Below, one piece after another: positions 42,581-50,867 of a stretch of DNA of 64,000 nt. The stretch is from Streptomyces marokkonensis (GTDB lineage Bacteria; Actinomycetota; Actinomycetes; Streptomycetales; Streptomycetaceae): contig NZ_VSKS01000007.1 in assembly GCF_008312835.1 (NCBI RefSeq), forward strand, positions 248,001 through 312,000, read 5' to 3'. A model generated the notes under the pieces. It saw only the letters and a list, made by a program, of their open reading frames with translations, was not told the origin of the DNA and made no database searches. Each line of letters begins with the position of its first letter. The stretch's first letter is position 1. Made by a program: the position numbers and the translations under genes.

Positions 42581-44323
42581 ATGACCAGAACGCGCACCAC
42601 CCGGCTGCGGCGTCCGCTGTTAGCCGGCGCCGTGGCCGTCGCCGTGACGGCCGGCATCGCGGCCGCGGCGCCGGAGCGGGCGAATGCGGAGACGGGCCTC
42701 GAGCTGAGCCTTGTCGCGGCGACCACTTCGGTGACGCTCACCTCCTGGAAGGAGGAGCCGGGCGTGTACTTGGACATCGGTACGTACCTCACCGCCGAGG
42801 GGATGCCGCTGGAGCTCAAGGTGACCCGGAAGTCCTACAAGGACCCGGTGACCGTCACCCAGACCGTGTACGAGGGTGGCAAGGCCACGGCCAGGAAGTT
42901 GCCCCCGGGAACCGTGAAGGACTTCTCCGGGCTGCCCGGCTTCGTAGACATCACTCTCACCGACAAGGCCGGCAAGAAGGTCCTCAGCCGCAGCGAGGAC
43001 TTCTGCCCGAACAACGCCAGCGGCCGCGTACGGCCCGACGCCCCCGCCACCTCCAAGTATCCGGAGAGCTGCCCCACCAACCCCTTCACCCTCGGCTCTG
43101 TATGGGGTGTCGAGAAGGGCTGGGCGGCCAACACCTACGCGGGCTCCTACACGGAGCCGGTCCAGCTGCCGGCCGGTACGTACACGGCCAATGTCCGTGT
43201 GGCCAAGAAGTACCGTGACCTGTTCGGCATCGACGGCAAGGCGGCCACGGTGAAGGTGACCGTGGTGGAACGGAGCTTCGAGGAGGAAGAGGGCACCACC
43301 GAGGCGGTGCCCCGGTCGGCGCGGGCCGGCGAGCACGCCGGGCACGATGCCGGTCACCGGGCGCCGGGCGCGCACATGGGGCACGGGCCGGGCCACGCCC
43401 CGGCTCAGGCCGCCGCGCCGGCGACGAGCGGCGCAGGTCCCTCGTACAACGTGGGACACGGTCCGCTGACCGCCGCGCCGCCGGCCCTGCCGTGGGCGCT
43501 GAAGAAGAAGCAGCAGGCCGCGCTCTCCCCGCGGGCCGGTGACACCGGCGGCCAGACCGACGGCTCGCGTCAGGCGCCCGCCCTCACACCGCTGTCGAAG
43601 CGACCCGCCGGCAAGCCCTCCGTCCCCGCCGTCCCCAAGCCGGACCTGCGCTCTCTGCCGGCCTACGGCATCGTCGTCAGCGACGGCGACAAGGACATCC
43701 CGGGCAAGGACCACCTGGCGTTCAGCGCCAACGTCTGGAACGCCGGCCCGGCGCAGCTCGTGGTCGACGGGTTCCGCTCGCCGGGCAAGGCCACGATGGA
43801 TGCCTACCAGTACTTCTACGATGCCAAGGGCAAGCAGGTCGGCTACACCCCGACCGGCACCATGGAGTGGGACCCGCGCCCGGGGCACATGCACTGGCAC
43901 TTCACCGACTTCGCCAGCTACCGGCTGCTGAAGGCGGACAGGAAGGAGGCCGTGCGCAGCGGCAAGGAGGCCTTCTGTCTGGCCAACACCGACGCGGTCG
44001 ACTACACGGTGAAGAACGCCAACTGGCACCCGAACAACACGGATCTGGCCACCGCCTGTGGTGAGGAGAACTCGATCTCCGTCCGCGAGGTGCTGGACGT
44101 CGGCTCCGGTGACACCTACACCCAGGACCTGCCGGGCCAGTCCTTCGACATCACCGATGTGCCCAACGGCACGTACTACATCCAGGTCCTGGCCAATCCG
44201 GAGAAGCGGCTGAAGGAGACCGACCTCGGCAACAACAGTGCCCTGCGGAAGATCGTTCTCGGAGGCAAGCCGGGCAAGCGGACGGTGACCGTGCCGCCAC
44301 ACGACCTGGTCAACGCGAACTGA
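42581..44323 (+). CDS. Secreted lysyl-oxidase-like copper protein
   Basis: 580 aa. Signal peptide to about residue 36 (ANA then E). The N-terminal half (40-225) is a beta-rich domain with paired cysteines. Residues 240-275 are a His/Gly linker (HAGHDAGHRAPGAHMGHGPG). From about 360 the lysyl oxidase domain: GPAQLVVDGFRSPGKATMDA, copper ligands in H436-M-H438-W-H440 (GHMHWHFTDFASYRLL), then NWHPNNTDLATACGEENSIS and GTYYIQVLANPEKRLKETDLGNNS. Lysyl oxidases turn lysine side chains into aldehydes using Cu and a Lys-Tyr quinone. In Streptomyces such a protein could cross-link cell-wall or sheath proteins; this is inferred. Confidence 0.88.
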   Translation: MTRTRTTRLRRPLLAGAVAVAVTAGIAAAAPERANAETGLELSLVAATTSVTLTSWKEEPGVYLDIGTYLTAEGMPLELKVTRKSYKDPVTVTQTVYEGGKATARKLPPGTVKDFSGLPGFVDITLTDKAGKKVLSRSEDFCPNNASGRVRPDAPATSKYPESCPTNPFTLGSVWGVEKGWAANTYAGSYTEPVQLPAGTYTANVRVAKKYRDLFGIDGKAATVKVTVVERSFEEEEGTTEAVPRSARAGEHAGHDAGHRAPGAHMGHGPGHAPAQAAAPATSGAGPSYNVGHGPLTAAPPALPWALKKKQQAALSPRAGDTGGQTDGSRQAPALTPLSKRPAGKPSVPAVPKPDLRSLPAYGIVVSDGDKDIPGKDHLAFSANVWNAGPAQLVVDGFRSPGKATMDAYQYFYDAKGKQVGYTPTGTMEWDPRPGHMHWHFTDFASYRLLKADRKEAVRSGKEAFCLANTDAVDYTVKNANWHPNNTDLATACGEENSISVREVLDVGSGDTYTQDLPGQSFDITDVPNGTYYIQVLANPEKRLKETDLGNNSALRKIVLGGKPGKRTVTVPPHDLVNAN

Positions 44324-44529
44324 CCCCCGCCAAGTCAACTGCTCAGGAGCGCCGCCGCCGGACTCCCGGCGGCGGCACGTCCGTTGGCGATCTCTCCCTG
44401 TCCTTGTGGGAGCGGGCTCGCTGTCGCTCGCCGCCCGGCCCGGCCGTCGCCATCAGGGGCGCTGAACTGCGCTTCCGTCCACCGCAATTGTGGTTGACCG
44501 GGTGCGGCGAGCACCTGTTTGCTGTGCCG

Positions 44530-45015
44530 GTGACCCACCTTCGTATCCAAGCGGTGGACGACGAGGCCTCGATCCACGACTGGCAGTACGTCCACAACGT
44601 GATCATCCCTGGCGATGTGCTGTCGCTCGACGATGTCCGTGCCCGCGTGGCCCGCAACCGCATGGAGGTCGCCTACCTGGATGACGTCCTGATCGGCTGC
44701 ACCACCGTGCGTCCGCCCACCGAGGACAACGGCGCCACCGCCACGGTCATTGTCCGCGTCCTGCCCGGGTTTCGCCGCCGCGGCCTCGGTACCCGGCTCT
44801 ACGAGCGCGCCCTGGCACAGGCGCACGCGCTGGACGCCCGGGTGATCGAGACCGTGGTGCTGGCCTCCAACCCGGACGGGCTCCGCTTCGCAGGCCGGCA
44901 CGGCTTCGTCGAACTGGAGCGTTACCTGCTGCGCGAGGGCGACTCCGTGCCCTGGATCGACCTGCGCCTGGACGATCCGCGGGGACGGGTTCCCGCAGCG
45001 TGTCAGCCGGAGTGA
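44530..45015 (+). CDS. GNAT-family N-acetyltransferase
   Basis: 161 aa from GTG 44530; an upstream GTG at 44524 and a longer frame from 44404 are possible. VTHLRIQAVDDEASIHDWQY, AYLDDVLIGCTTVRPP, VIVRVLPGFRRRGLGTRLYERALAQA (acetyl-CoA loop FRRRGLG), and NPDGLRFAGRHGFVELERYL. The acceptor is unknown. It converges on the gene at 45112 across a perfect 11-bp stem hairpin. Confidence 0.82.
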   Translation: MTHLRIQAVDDEASIHDWQYVHNVIIPGDVLSLDDVRARVARNRMEVAYLDDVLIGCTTVRPPTEDNGATATVIVRVLPGFRRRGLGTRLYERALAQAHALDARVIETVVLASNPDGLRFAGRHGFVELERYLLREGDSVPWIDLRLDDPRGRVPAACQPE

Positions 45016-45074
45016 TCGCAGGTCCCGTCGGACGAGGCAACGCACCGGGACCGATCTCGTCGGCGGTTGGCGGT

Positions 45075-45108
45075 GACGGCCGGCCTCTCGACGGAGCGGC
45101 CGGCCGTC
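45075..45108. terminator. Bidirectional terminator, 11-bp perfect stem
   Basis: GACGGCCGGCC (45075-45085) pairs with GGCCGGCCGTC (45098-45108) over 12 bases, between two convergent genes ending at 45015 and 45112. Confidence 0.85.
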
Positions 45109-45111
45109 GTG

Positions 45112-45777
45112 TCATGCTGTCCCGCAGCGGCTGCGGAGGAGTTCCACACCGTCGCCTTCGAGATCGTCGCAGTACGACGCGCGCCCAGTCATAGACATGA
45201 CCAGGGACAAGGTGCGGCCGGACACGAGCGGTCCGGAACCGGTCCTGAACGGGCCGTCGTTCGCGACGAGTGCCAGGCCGCCGATGCGTCCCTTGGCCAC
45301 GACCACGAGGTCTGAGCCCTGGTAGTAGCCGGCCGTCCTGGTGACGACATCGATCGGATACTCGCGGCGGATGCCCAGCGGGCGCCGGATGTCTTCTGCG
45401 TGCACGATCGTCTCGCCCAGCATGGCGATGGCGGGCAGCGGAGGCTTGGTCGTGCTCGGGACGATGCGCCGGAAACGTTCAAGGGTCTCACCCGGGGTCG
45501 CGCCGAGCTGCTCGGCCAGCCGCATGGCCACCTGCTTGTCGAAGTCGAACCGGCAGCGGATCACGCCCGCCATCCAGCTCACGGCGTTGAGGCTCGCGCC
45601 CGCCGTCAGATGCGCCAGCACCTCACGCACCGACAAACCGGCGCAGAGCGACGGCGTGGACCACTGCTGGTCGGTCAGCTCCGCGAGATCGGCGGCGAGC
45701 GCCGCTCGCTCGGTGCGGATCAAGGGCCAGACACCGGTCTGGCGATCGCGGTCTGCCGTACGTGCCGGATCAGTCAT
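45112..45777 (-). CDS. Maleylpyruvate isomerase family (mycothiol-dependent DinB-like) protein
   Basis: 221 aa. N-terminal MDMPI domain: LIRTERAALAADLAELTDQQ, WSTPSLCAGLSVREVLAHLT with a metal-ligand His, and LGETIVHAEDIRRPLG with another. This matches the mycothiol-dependent maleylpyruvate isomerase fold; most paralogues in Streptomyces have other, unknown substrates. The C-terminal 70 residues are a variable second domain (VSGRTLSLVMSMTGRASYCD). Confidence 0.86.
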   Translation of the reverse strand: MTDPARTADRDRQTGVWPLIRTERAALAADLAELTDQQWSTPSLCAGLSVREVLAHLTAGASLNAVSWMAGVIRCRFDFDKQVAMRLAEQLGATPGETLERFRRIVPSTTKPPLPAIAMLGETIVHAEDIRRPLGIRREYPIDVVTRTAGYYQGSDLVVVAKGRIGGLALVANDGPFRTGSGPLVSGRTLSLVMSMTGRASYCDDLEGDGVELLRSRCGTA

Positions 45778-46066
45778 GTGCGCTGGACTCCAGTCAAGGA
45801 TCGTGATCTGCGGGGCCCCGTCCCGGACAGGGTTCGTCCGGCAGGAGCGTTCCCGAAGGAGACTCCTGCTCCGACGCAAAGTCATCGCCAGTGCACAGTC
45901 CTTTCCGGCGCCGGAGCCGGCGGCACCTGCCGCGGCGCGTGCCGGCGGGGGAGGTCGTGCACTCCGGCTGAGTCGCCTCGTAGGCGAAGCTGCTCGGCGC
46001 GCGAACCGGGTGCGCCTCACATCGATGTGGCTGCCGGACTCGGTGACGATCCGCCGGACCGGCGGG

Positions 46067-46675
46067 TCACGTAGCGCTGCTGATGCGTCGTGCGTAGGCG
46101 CGGGCGGCGCGGGCGCGGTCGCCGCAGCGAGTGGAGCACCAGTGGCGTCGGCCGTGGGTGCGAAGGAGGAAGCGGTCGCAGGGTGCGGATCCGCAGGCGG
46201 CGAGAAGGCCGGCGTCGGGGCCGGTGAGCAGGTCGGCGGCGTCGGCGGCGAGGGTCGCGAGTGCGTGGTTGACGGCCTGGTCGGTGGGGTGTGCCTGGAC
46301 GCGGCGTAGCCCCTGGGCCCCGTCCCAGGCGAGCAGAGGTGCGGTGGGCACCGCGGTCAGTGCCTCGTTGACGGCGCGCAGGGATTCCTCGGGCGGGGTG
46401 GTGCCGTTGACGCGGGCGGCGAAGAGAGCCCGTACGTGGCCGCGCATCGTGCGCATCCGCTGCGCGCACACCTCGTACAGCCGCACGTCCGGGGTGGTCA
46501 GGCCGTGGGCCCTGAGCCAGCGCATGGCGGAGCCGGGGGTGGAGAGCAGGTCGTAGCCCTGGCCGGCGGGCAGGGTCACGGCGGTGTCGGCGAAGTCCAA
46601 GGAGGTGTGCCGGTCGGCCCCCGGGGCCGGGGGGAGGGCGGCCTCTGCGGCGTCGGCAGCCACGGTCTCTTCCAT
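46067..46675 (-). CDS. CGNR zinc-finger (ABATE domain) regulator
   Basis: 202 aa. N-terminal ABATE-like helical region (LSTPGSAMRWLRAHGLTTPD) and a C-terminal zinc finger C-x4-C-x12-C-x3-CGDRARAARAYAR, the CGNR motif with Asp in place of Asn. CGNR proteins are likely transcription regulators. It diverges from the MBL-hydrolase gene at 46765; an inverted repeat between them (46698-46734) is a good operator candidate. Confidence 0.88.
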   Translation of the reverse strand: MEETVAADAAEAALPPAPGADRHTSLDFADTAVTLPAGQGYDLLSTPGSAMRWLRAHGLTTPDVRLYEVCAQRMRTMRGHVRALFAARVNGTTPPEESLRAVNEALTAVPTAPLLAWDGAQGLRRVQAHPTDQAVNHALATLAADAADLLTGPDAGLLAACGSAPCDRFLLRTHGRRHWCSTRCGDRARAARAYARRISSAT

Positions 46676-46697
46676 GACCTCATGGTATCGCTTGTGT

Positions 46698-46734
46698 TTT
46701 TCCGTGACGCTCGCCTACGCTCCCTCACGGAAAA
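46698..46734. promoter_or_regulatory. Candidate CGNR-regulator operator
   Basis: TTTTCCGTGA (46698-46707) and TCACGGAAAA (46725-46734) form a perfect 10-bp inverted repeat with a 17-base spacer, between the divergent CGNR and MBL genes. A further half-like site, ATCCGTGA, follows at about 46744-46751. Confidence 0.65.
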
Positions 46735-46764
46735 CATGGAATTCATCCGTGAGAGAAGAGGGGC

Positions 46765-47553
46765 ATGTCCCAGCACAGCAGCGAGCAGATCAAGGTCCGC
46801 ACCTTCGGTGGTCCGACCGCTCTCATCGAATACGGCGGCTTGCGCTTCCTGACCGATCCGACCTTCGACGGGCCCGGCGACTATCCCTCGGCCGGCCCGA
46901 CCCTGACCAAGACCGCACCCTCCGCCGCCACCCCCGCCGACCTCGGCTCCCTCGACGTGGTCCTGCTCTCGCACGACGAGCACGCCGACAACCTCGACAC
47001 CTCCGGCCGCGCCCTGCTCGCCGATGTCCCGCTCACCCTCACCACCCCCGGCGGTGCGCGGCGCCTGGGGGACAAGGCCAGGGGGCTGGCCGACTGGGAG
47101 CCGGTCGTGCTGGACCGGCCCGGCGGTGGCACGGTCACCGTCACCGGCGTTCCCGCCGTCCACGGTCCCGGCCCGCGTGAGAAAGTGGAGCCGTTCACCG
47201 GTCAGGTCGTCGGCTTCGTCCTCACCGGCCAGGATCTGCCCACCGTGTACGTCAGCGGCGACAACGCTTCGCTCGACGCGGTCAGGGAGACAGCCGAGCG
47301 TTTCGCCCCGGTGGACACCGCTGTCCTCTTCGCCGGAGCCCCCCGGTTCCCGGTCCTCTTCGACGGCGCGCCGCTCGTCCTGGACAGCGTCCAGGCCGCC
47401 GAGGCCGCCGGAATCCTCGGTGCCCGCCGCGTCGTCCCCGTCCACCACGACAGCTGGGCACACTTCACCGAGGGGCGCGACGAACTGGAGGCCGCCTTCA
47501 CCGCCGCCGGCCTGGCCGACCGCCTGGACCGCGACTGGATGCGGCACGCCTGA
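46765..47553 (+). CDS. MBL-fold metallo-hydrolase (UlaG/L-ascorbate-lactonase-like)
   Basis: 262 aa. GGPTALIEYGGLRFLTDPTF, then LLSHDEHADNLDTSGRALLA (metal-binding H-D-E-H-A-D version of HxHxDH), VTVTGVPAVHGPGP, TVYVSGDNAS and RVVPVHHDSWAHFTEG. This is the UlaG-like branch of the metallo-beta-lactamase superfamily, which hydrolyses lactones or phosphodiesters. The first His of HxHxDH is replaced by Asp-Glu (SHDEHAD), as in some relatives. Under probable control of the divergent CGNR protein. Confidence 0.87.
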   Translation: MSQHSSEQIKVRTFGGPTALIEYGGLRFLTDPTFDGPGDYPSAGPTLTKTAPSAATPADLGSLDVVLLSHDEHADNLDTSGRALLADVPLTLTTPGGARRLGDKARGLADWEPVVLDRPGGGTVTVTGVPAVHGPGPREKVEPFTGQVVGFVLTGQDLPTVYVSGDNASLDAVRETAERFAPVDTAVLFAGAPRFPVLFDGAPLVLDSVQAAEAAGILGARRVVPVHHDSWAHFTEGRDELEAAFTAAGLADRLDRDWMRHA

Positions 47554-47873
47554 GCGACCTGGCACCAGGCGAATCGGCCTCTGGGAACCGGTACTGGACC
47601 GGCAGGCCACCGGACTCGGAGGCCAGGGCCGGAGCCATGCGGGGGTACAGGTGCGGTTGGCCCAGCTCACCTGCACCCCACGTGCCGGTAGGCGGAGGCG
47701 TCGGCGCGCACGTACGGTGAGGTGCATCTCGCGCTACTGCGGCCGTCCCATCGGCAGCGCGCACGGGGAACCGGGCAAGGGCCATGCGCTTCGGCAAGAG
47801 GGTGTACGTCTTGGGCGGCACTGTGGCCGTCGCGGTCCGTCGCCCCCCGCTTGGCGCATGGCCCGTCGGACGC
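47554..47873. other. Intergenic region
   Basis: 320 bp between the convergent MBL and dienelactone-hydrolase genes. An ATG frame at 47784 (MRFGKRVYVLGGTVAVAVRR) runs into antisense of the next gene and is not supported. Nothing else recognised. Confidence 0.35.
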
Positions 47874-48443
47874 CTAGCGGGAGCCGAGGAACTCGATCGC
47901 CCGCTGGGTCAGCAGCTTGGCGGCGTCCGGGTCGTAGGACGGCAGTGAATTGTCCGCGAACAGGTGCTGGTCTCCGGGATACAGGAACAACTCCCCGTCA
48001 GCGGAGGCGGAGACGAGCGCTCGGGCGGCGTCGGCGTCCTCGGTGAAGAAGGGATCGTCTTCCTTCGCATGCACCTGCACCGGCACCCGGTCGGGCCACG
48101 CCGCACCGAACTCCGACACCGGGATACAGGCGTGGAACAGGAGCGCTCCCCGCGCACCCGTGCGCGTCTGCGCCAGCTTCTGGGCGGGCAGCACACCGAG
48201 CGAGAAGCCGACGTAGACGCTGTCCTGGGGCAGCGGTTCGGCCGCGCGGACGCCGCGCTCGGTGATCTCGCCGAACCCGACCCGCTCCACGTAAGCCTGA
48301 CCCTCGTCGAGGGAGCCGAAGGTACGCCCGTCGAACAGGTCCGGTGTGTGAACGGTGTGGCCGGCCGCGCGGAGTTCGTCGGCGAAAGCGGCGACTCCGG
48401 GGGTCAGCCCCTGCGAGTGATGGAACAGTACGACCTCTGTCAC
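47874..48443 (-). CDS. Dienelactone hydrolase family protein
   Basis: 189 aa from GTG 48443. Alpha/beta hydrolase with nucleophile in VYVGFSLGVLPAQ (GFSLG), acid in VQVHAKEDDPFF and His in YPGDQHLFADNS. The short length and order match small dienelactone hydrolase-type enzymes, which cleave lactones or esters. The usual Cys nucleophile of true dienelactone hydrolases is Ser here. It diverges from an ArsR-like regulator with 56 bp between. Confidence 0.85.
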   Translation of the reverse strand: MTEVVLFHHSQGLTPGVAAFADELRAAGHTVHTPDLFDGRTFGSLDEGQAYVERVGFGEITERGVRAAEPLPQDSVYVGFSLGVLPAQKLAQTRTGARGALLFHACIPVSEFGAAWPDRVPVQVHAKEDDPFFTEDADAARALVSASADGELFLYPGDQHLFADNSLPSYDPDAAKLLTQRAIEFLGSR

Positions 48444-48499
48444 GCCCCAGCCCCTTGCTTGAGGTAGCGAATGATCCGGAACTTCAGAATAATCGAAGA

Positions 48500-49090
48500 G
48501 TGTCGAACAATACCCGCTTCCCCGACTACGACCTCGCCGACGTCACGGATGTGACAGCCCCGGCTCAGCTCCGCGCGCTGGCCAGCCCCCTGCGCGACGC
48601 CATCCTCGAGCTGCTCCTCGAACGCGCCGCGACGGTGAGCGAACTGGCCTCCGCACTCGGCCGCCCCAAGAGCACGGTCGCGCACCACGTGAGCGTCCTG
48701 GTGGACGCCCAGTTGCTGAGGGTCGTGCGGACTCGCCGGGTGCGGGCCATCGACGAGCGCTACTACGGCCGCACCGCGCGCATCTTCCGCGTCGGTACGG
48801 TCGGCCCGGCCGACAGCCTCGCCCCGCCGTACTGCACGAACGATCTCGCCACCGCCGCCGCCGAGTCGGCCCCCGCGCACCAGGAAGACCAACTCTTCTC
48901 GATCGTGCGGCACGTGCGAATCCCCCGGGAACACGCTCGCGAGTTCTGGGCGCGGGTCCTGGAACTCGCCAACGACTACGCACAACTGCCGCGCGGAGGC
49001 GATGTGGTGTACGGCTTCGCGGCCGGGCTCTACCCGACCGACTATCCGGCGCTGCCGGAGACTGAGCCTGCCGCGAAGGACGCGGACTGA
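48500..49090 (+). CDS. ArsR-like winged-helix transcription regulator
   Basis: 196 aa from GTG 48500. DVTAPAQLRALASPLRDAIL, ERAATVSELASALGRPKSTV and AHHVSVLVDAQLLRVVRTRR make a clear winged helix of the ArsR/helix_turn_helix_20 type; the second half (YYGRTARIFRVGT) is a ligand or dimer domain. No metal-binding Cys pair of classical ArsR is present. No ribosome site is visible, so the mRNA may be leaderless. Divergent dienelactone hydrolase gene is the likely target. Confidence 0.86.
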   Translation: MSNNTRFPDYDLADVTDVTAPAQLRALASPLRDAILELLLERAATVSELASALGRPKSTVAHHVSVLVDAQLLRVVRTRRVRAIDERYYGRTARIFRVGTVGPADSLAPPYCTNDLATAAAESAPAHQEDQLFSIVRHVRIPREHAREFWARVLELANDYAQLPRGGDVVYGFAAGLYPTDYPALPETEPAAKDAD

Positions 49091-49321
49091 CCCGCAGCCC
49101 AGGTCATGCCATCCGCAGCCGCGACCGACCTGGAGCCCCGCGCGAGAATGGAACGGCCCTCCCCACGAGCTGCGCTCCGGCCTCCGCTCGGCCCACGCCC
49201 CGTAGGGAGGCGGACGTGCCCGTGTCCATCCACGGGCGGACACCGGCATACGCCCAGGGGCCGACACCGTTCCCGCCGTGGTCTGACGCCTCGCACGGGC
49301 CCGCTGCCTAACCTCACCGGT

Positions 49322-50491
49322 ATGAATCATCTGCCTCGCGGCGCGGCCGCCGTTTTACTCGGTCTGTCCCTCGCCCTGCTCGGCACGAGCGTGGCCCAAG
49401 CCGCGCCGCCGCCCGGGCCCACGACGGCGTCGTCGGTCGCCGAGACCGCCCGCGTACGCCTCGAACTGCCGCCGCCCACAGGGTCGTACGCGGTCGGCCG
49501 TGACACCTTGCACCTCGTAGACAGGAACCGCCCCGACCCCTGGGTGCCGGAGGCCGGGGCGCGTGAGCTGATGGTGTCGATGTACTACCCGGCACGGCCC
49601 GGTGGCGGCCGGACGGCCCCGTACATGACCGCCGCCGAGGCCCAGGCCTTCATCGACGACCGGGAACTGACCGACGTGGTGTCCGCCAGGACGCTCAGTG
49701 GTACCCGCACCAACGCCCGGCCCGCCGCCGCACCCGCACGCGGGACATTCCCGCTTGTCGTGCTGTCGCCCGGGTTCACCGTGAACCGCTCCACCCTGAC
49801 ACTGCTGGCCGAGGAACTGGCCAGCAGGGGATACGTCGTCGCTGCCGTCGACCACGCCTACGAGTCGGTCGGCACGGCCTTCCCCGGTGGGCGCCTCCTG
49901 AACTGCGTCGCCTGCGAGAAGATCACCCCCGGTGGGTACGGCGTGGTACCGCAAGGCCGGGCCGGGGACGTGTCCTTCCTCCTCGACCGGCTGCTCGCCG
50001 ACCGGCACCCCGCCTGGCGGCGCGCTCGCATGATCGATCCCACGAGGATCGGCATGGCCGGCCACTCCATCGGCGGCGCCTCCGCCGCAACGACCATGGC
50101 GGGTGACCGACGGGTGCGCGCCGGGACCAACATGGACGGTTCCTTCATGGAGCCGGTCCCCGCGCAGGGCCTGGGCGGGCGGCCCTTCATGATGCTGGGC
50201 ACCGGTGACGACGACCGCTCCTGGATACGCGACTGGCCGCTCCTCGACGGCTGGAAGCGCTGGATCAACGTCACCGGTGCGGAACACTTCACGTTCACGG
50301 ACGTTCCCGTCCTCGGTGAGCAGCTCGGCCTCCTGCCGCCGGAGGAGCCGCTGTCGGGCAAGCGGTCGCAGGAAATCACCCGCGCATACGTGTCAGCGTT
50401 CTTCGACCTTCACCTGCAGGGCGTGGACCGGAAGCTGCTGGACGGGCCGACTGCCGAGTACCCGGAGGTGGTCTTCCACAGGGAAGGTTGA
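49322..50491 (+). CDS. Secreted lipase/PAF-acetylhydrolase-like alpha/beta hydrolase
   Basis: 389 aa. Signal peptide MNHLPRGAAAVLLGLSLALL, cleaved near AQA at about residue 27-28. Catalytic serine in RIGMAGHSIGGASAATTMAG (GHSIGG), Asp probably in MLGTGDDDRSW, His in VTGAEHFTFTD. FPLVVLSPGFTVNRSTLTLL supplies the oxyanion region. This order and the Asp-Gly block NMDGSFMEPVP are typical of Streptomyces extracellular lipases related to platelet-activating-factor acetylhydrolase. It acts outside the cell on esters or lipids. Confidence 0.87.
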   Translation: MNHLPRGAAAVLLGLSLALLGTSVAQAAPPPGPTTASSVAETARVRLELPPPTGSYAVGRDTLHLVDRNRPDPWVPEAGARELMVSMYYPARPGGGRTAPYMTAAEAQAFIDDRELTDVVSARTLSGTRTNARPAAAPARGTFPLVVLSPGFTVNRSTLTLLAEELASRGYVVAAVDHAYESVGTAFPGGRLLNCVACEKITPGGYGVVPQGRAGDVSFLLDRLLADRHPAWRRARMIDPTRIGMAGHSIGGASAATTMAGDRRVRAGTNMDGSFMEPVPAQGLGGRPFMMLGTGDDDRSWIRDWPLLDGWKRWINVTGAEHFTFTDVPVLGEQLGLLPPEEPLSGKRSQEITRAYVSAFFDLHLQGVDRKLLDGPTAEYPEVVFHREG

Positions 50492-50867
50492 CCACAGAGG
50501 GTCGAAGCGGGCTCTTGGGCGCTGGTCCCGGGCGACGGCCGTCAGGCCGTCTCCCGGTGGCCGGACGGCCCGCCCCGCCCGCCCGGCATCGGTCCCCGGC
50601 CGGTGTCCTGCGCGGCGCGGGCCTTGGCGAGGTGCACACGAGCACAGGCAAGGGCCGAGCCGGACACATCGCAGACCGCGGACCGCCCTGGGTGACAACA
50701 TTTCCGCACGTCAGAGCCTCGAACCGCTCACAGCGTCATGGGTATTGCGCTTAGGATGTCGCCGCGCGCAGACGTCACACAGCGGTCGTGCGTCACGCGC
50801 GGTCGTGTGTCCATGAGCAGTTCATCGGGCTTTGTCCGAGTAGCTGTGTCTGCGGGGGAGAACTTCG
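50492..50867. other. Intergenic region
   Basis: 376 bp upstream of the DUF5685 gene. No supported gene. The last 40 bp contain the strong ribosome site GGGGGAG at about 50854-50860. No operator or strong hairpin seen. Confidence 0.35.

Noticed and set aside
42620-44338. A 572-codon minus-strand frame opposite the lysyl-oxidase-like gene
   Set aside because: It is a shadow; the plus strand carries a signal peptide, copper motif and ribosome site.
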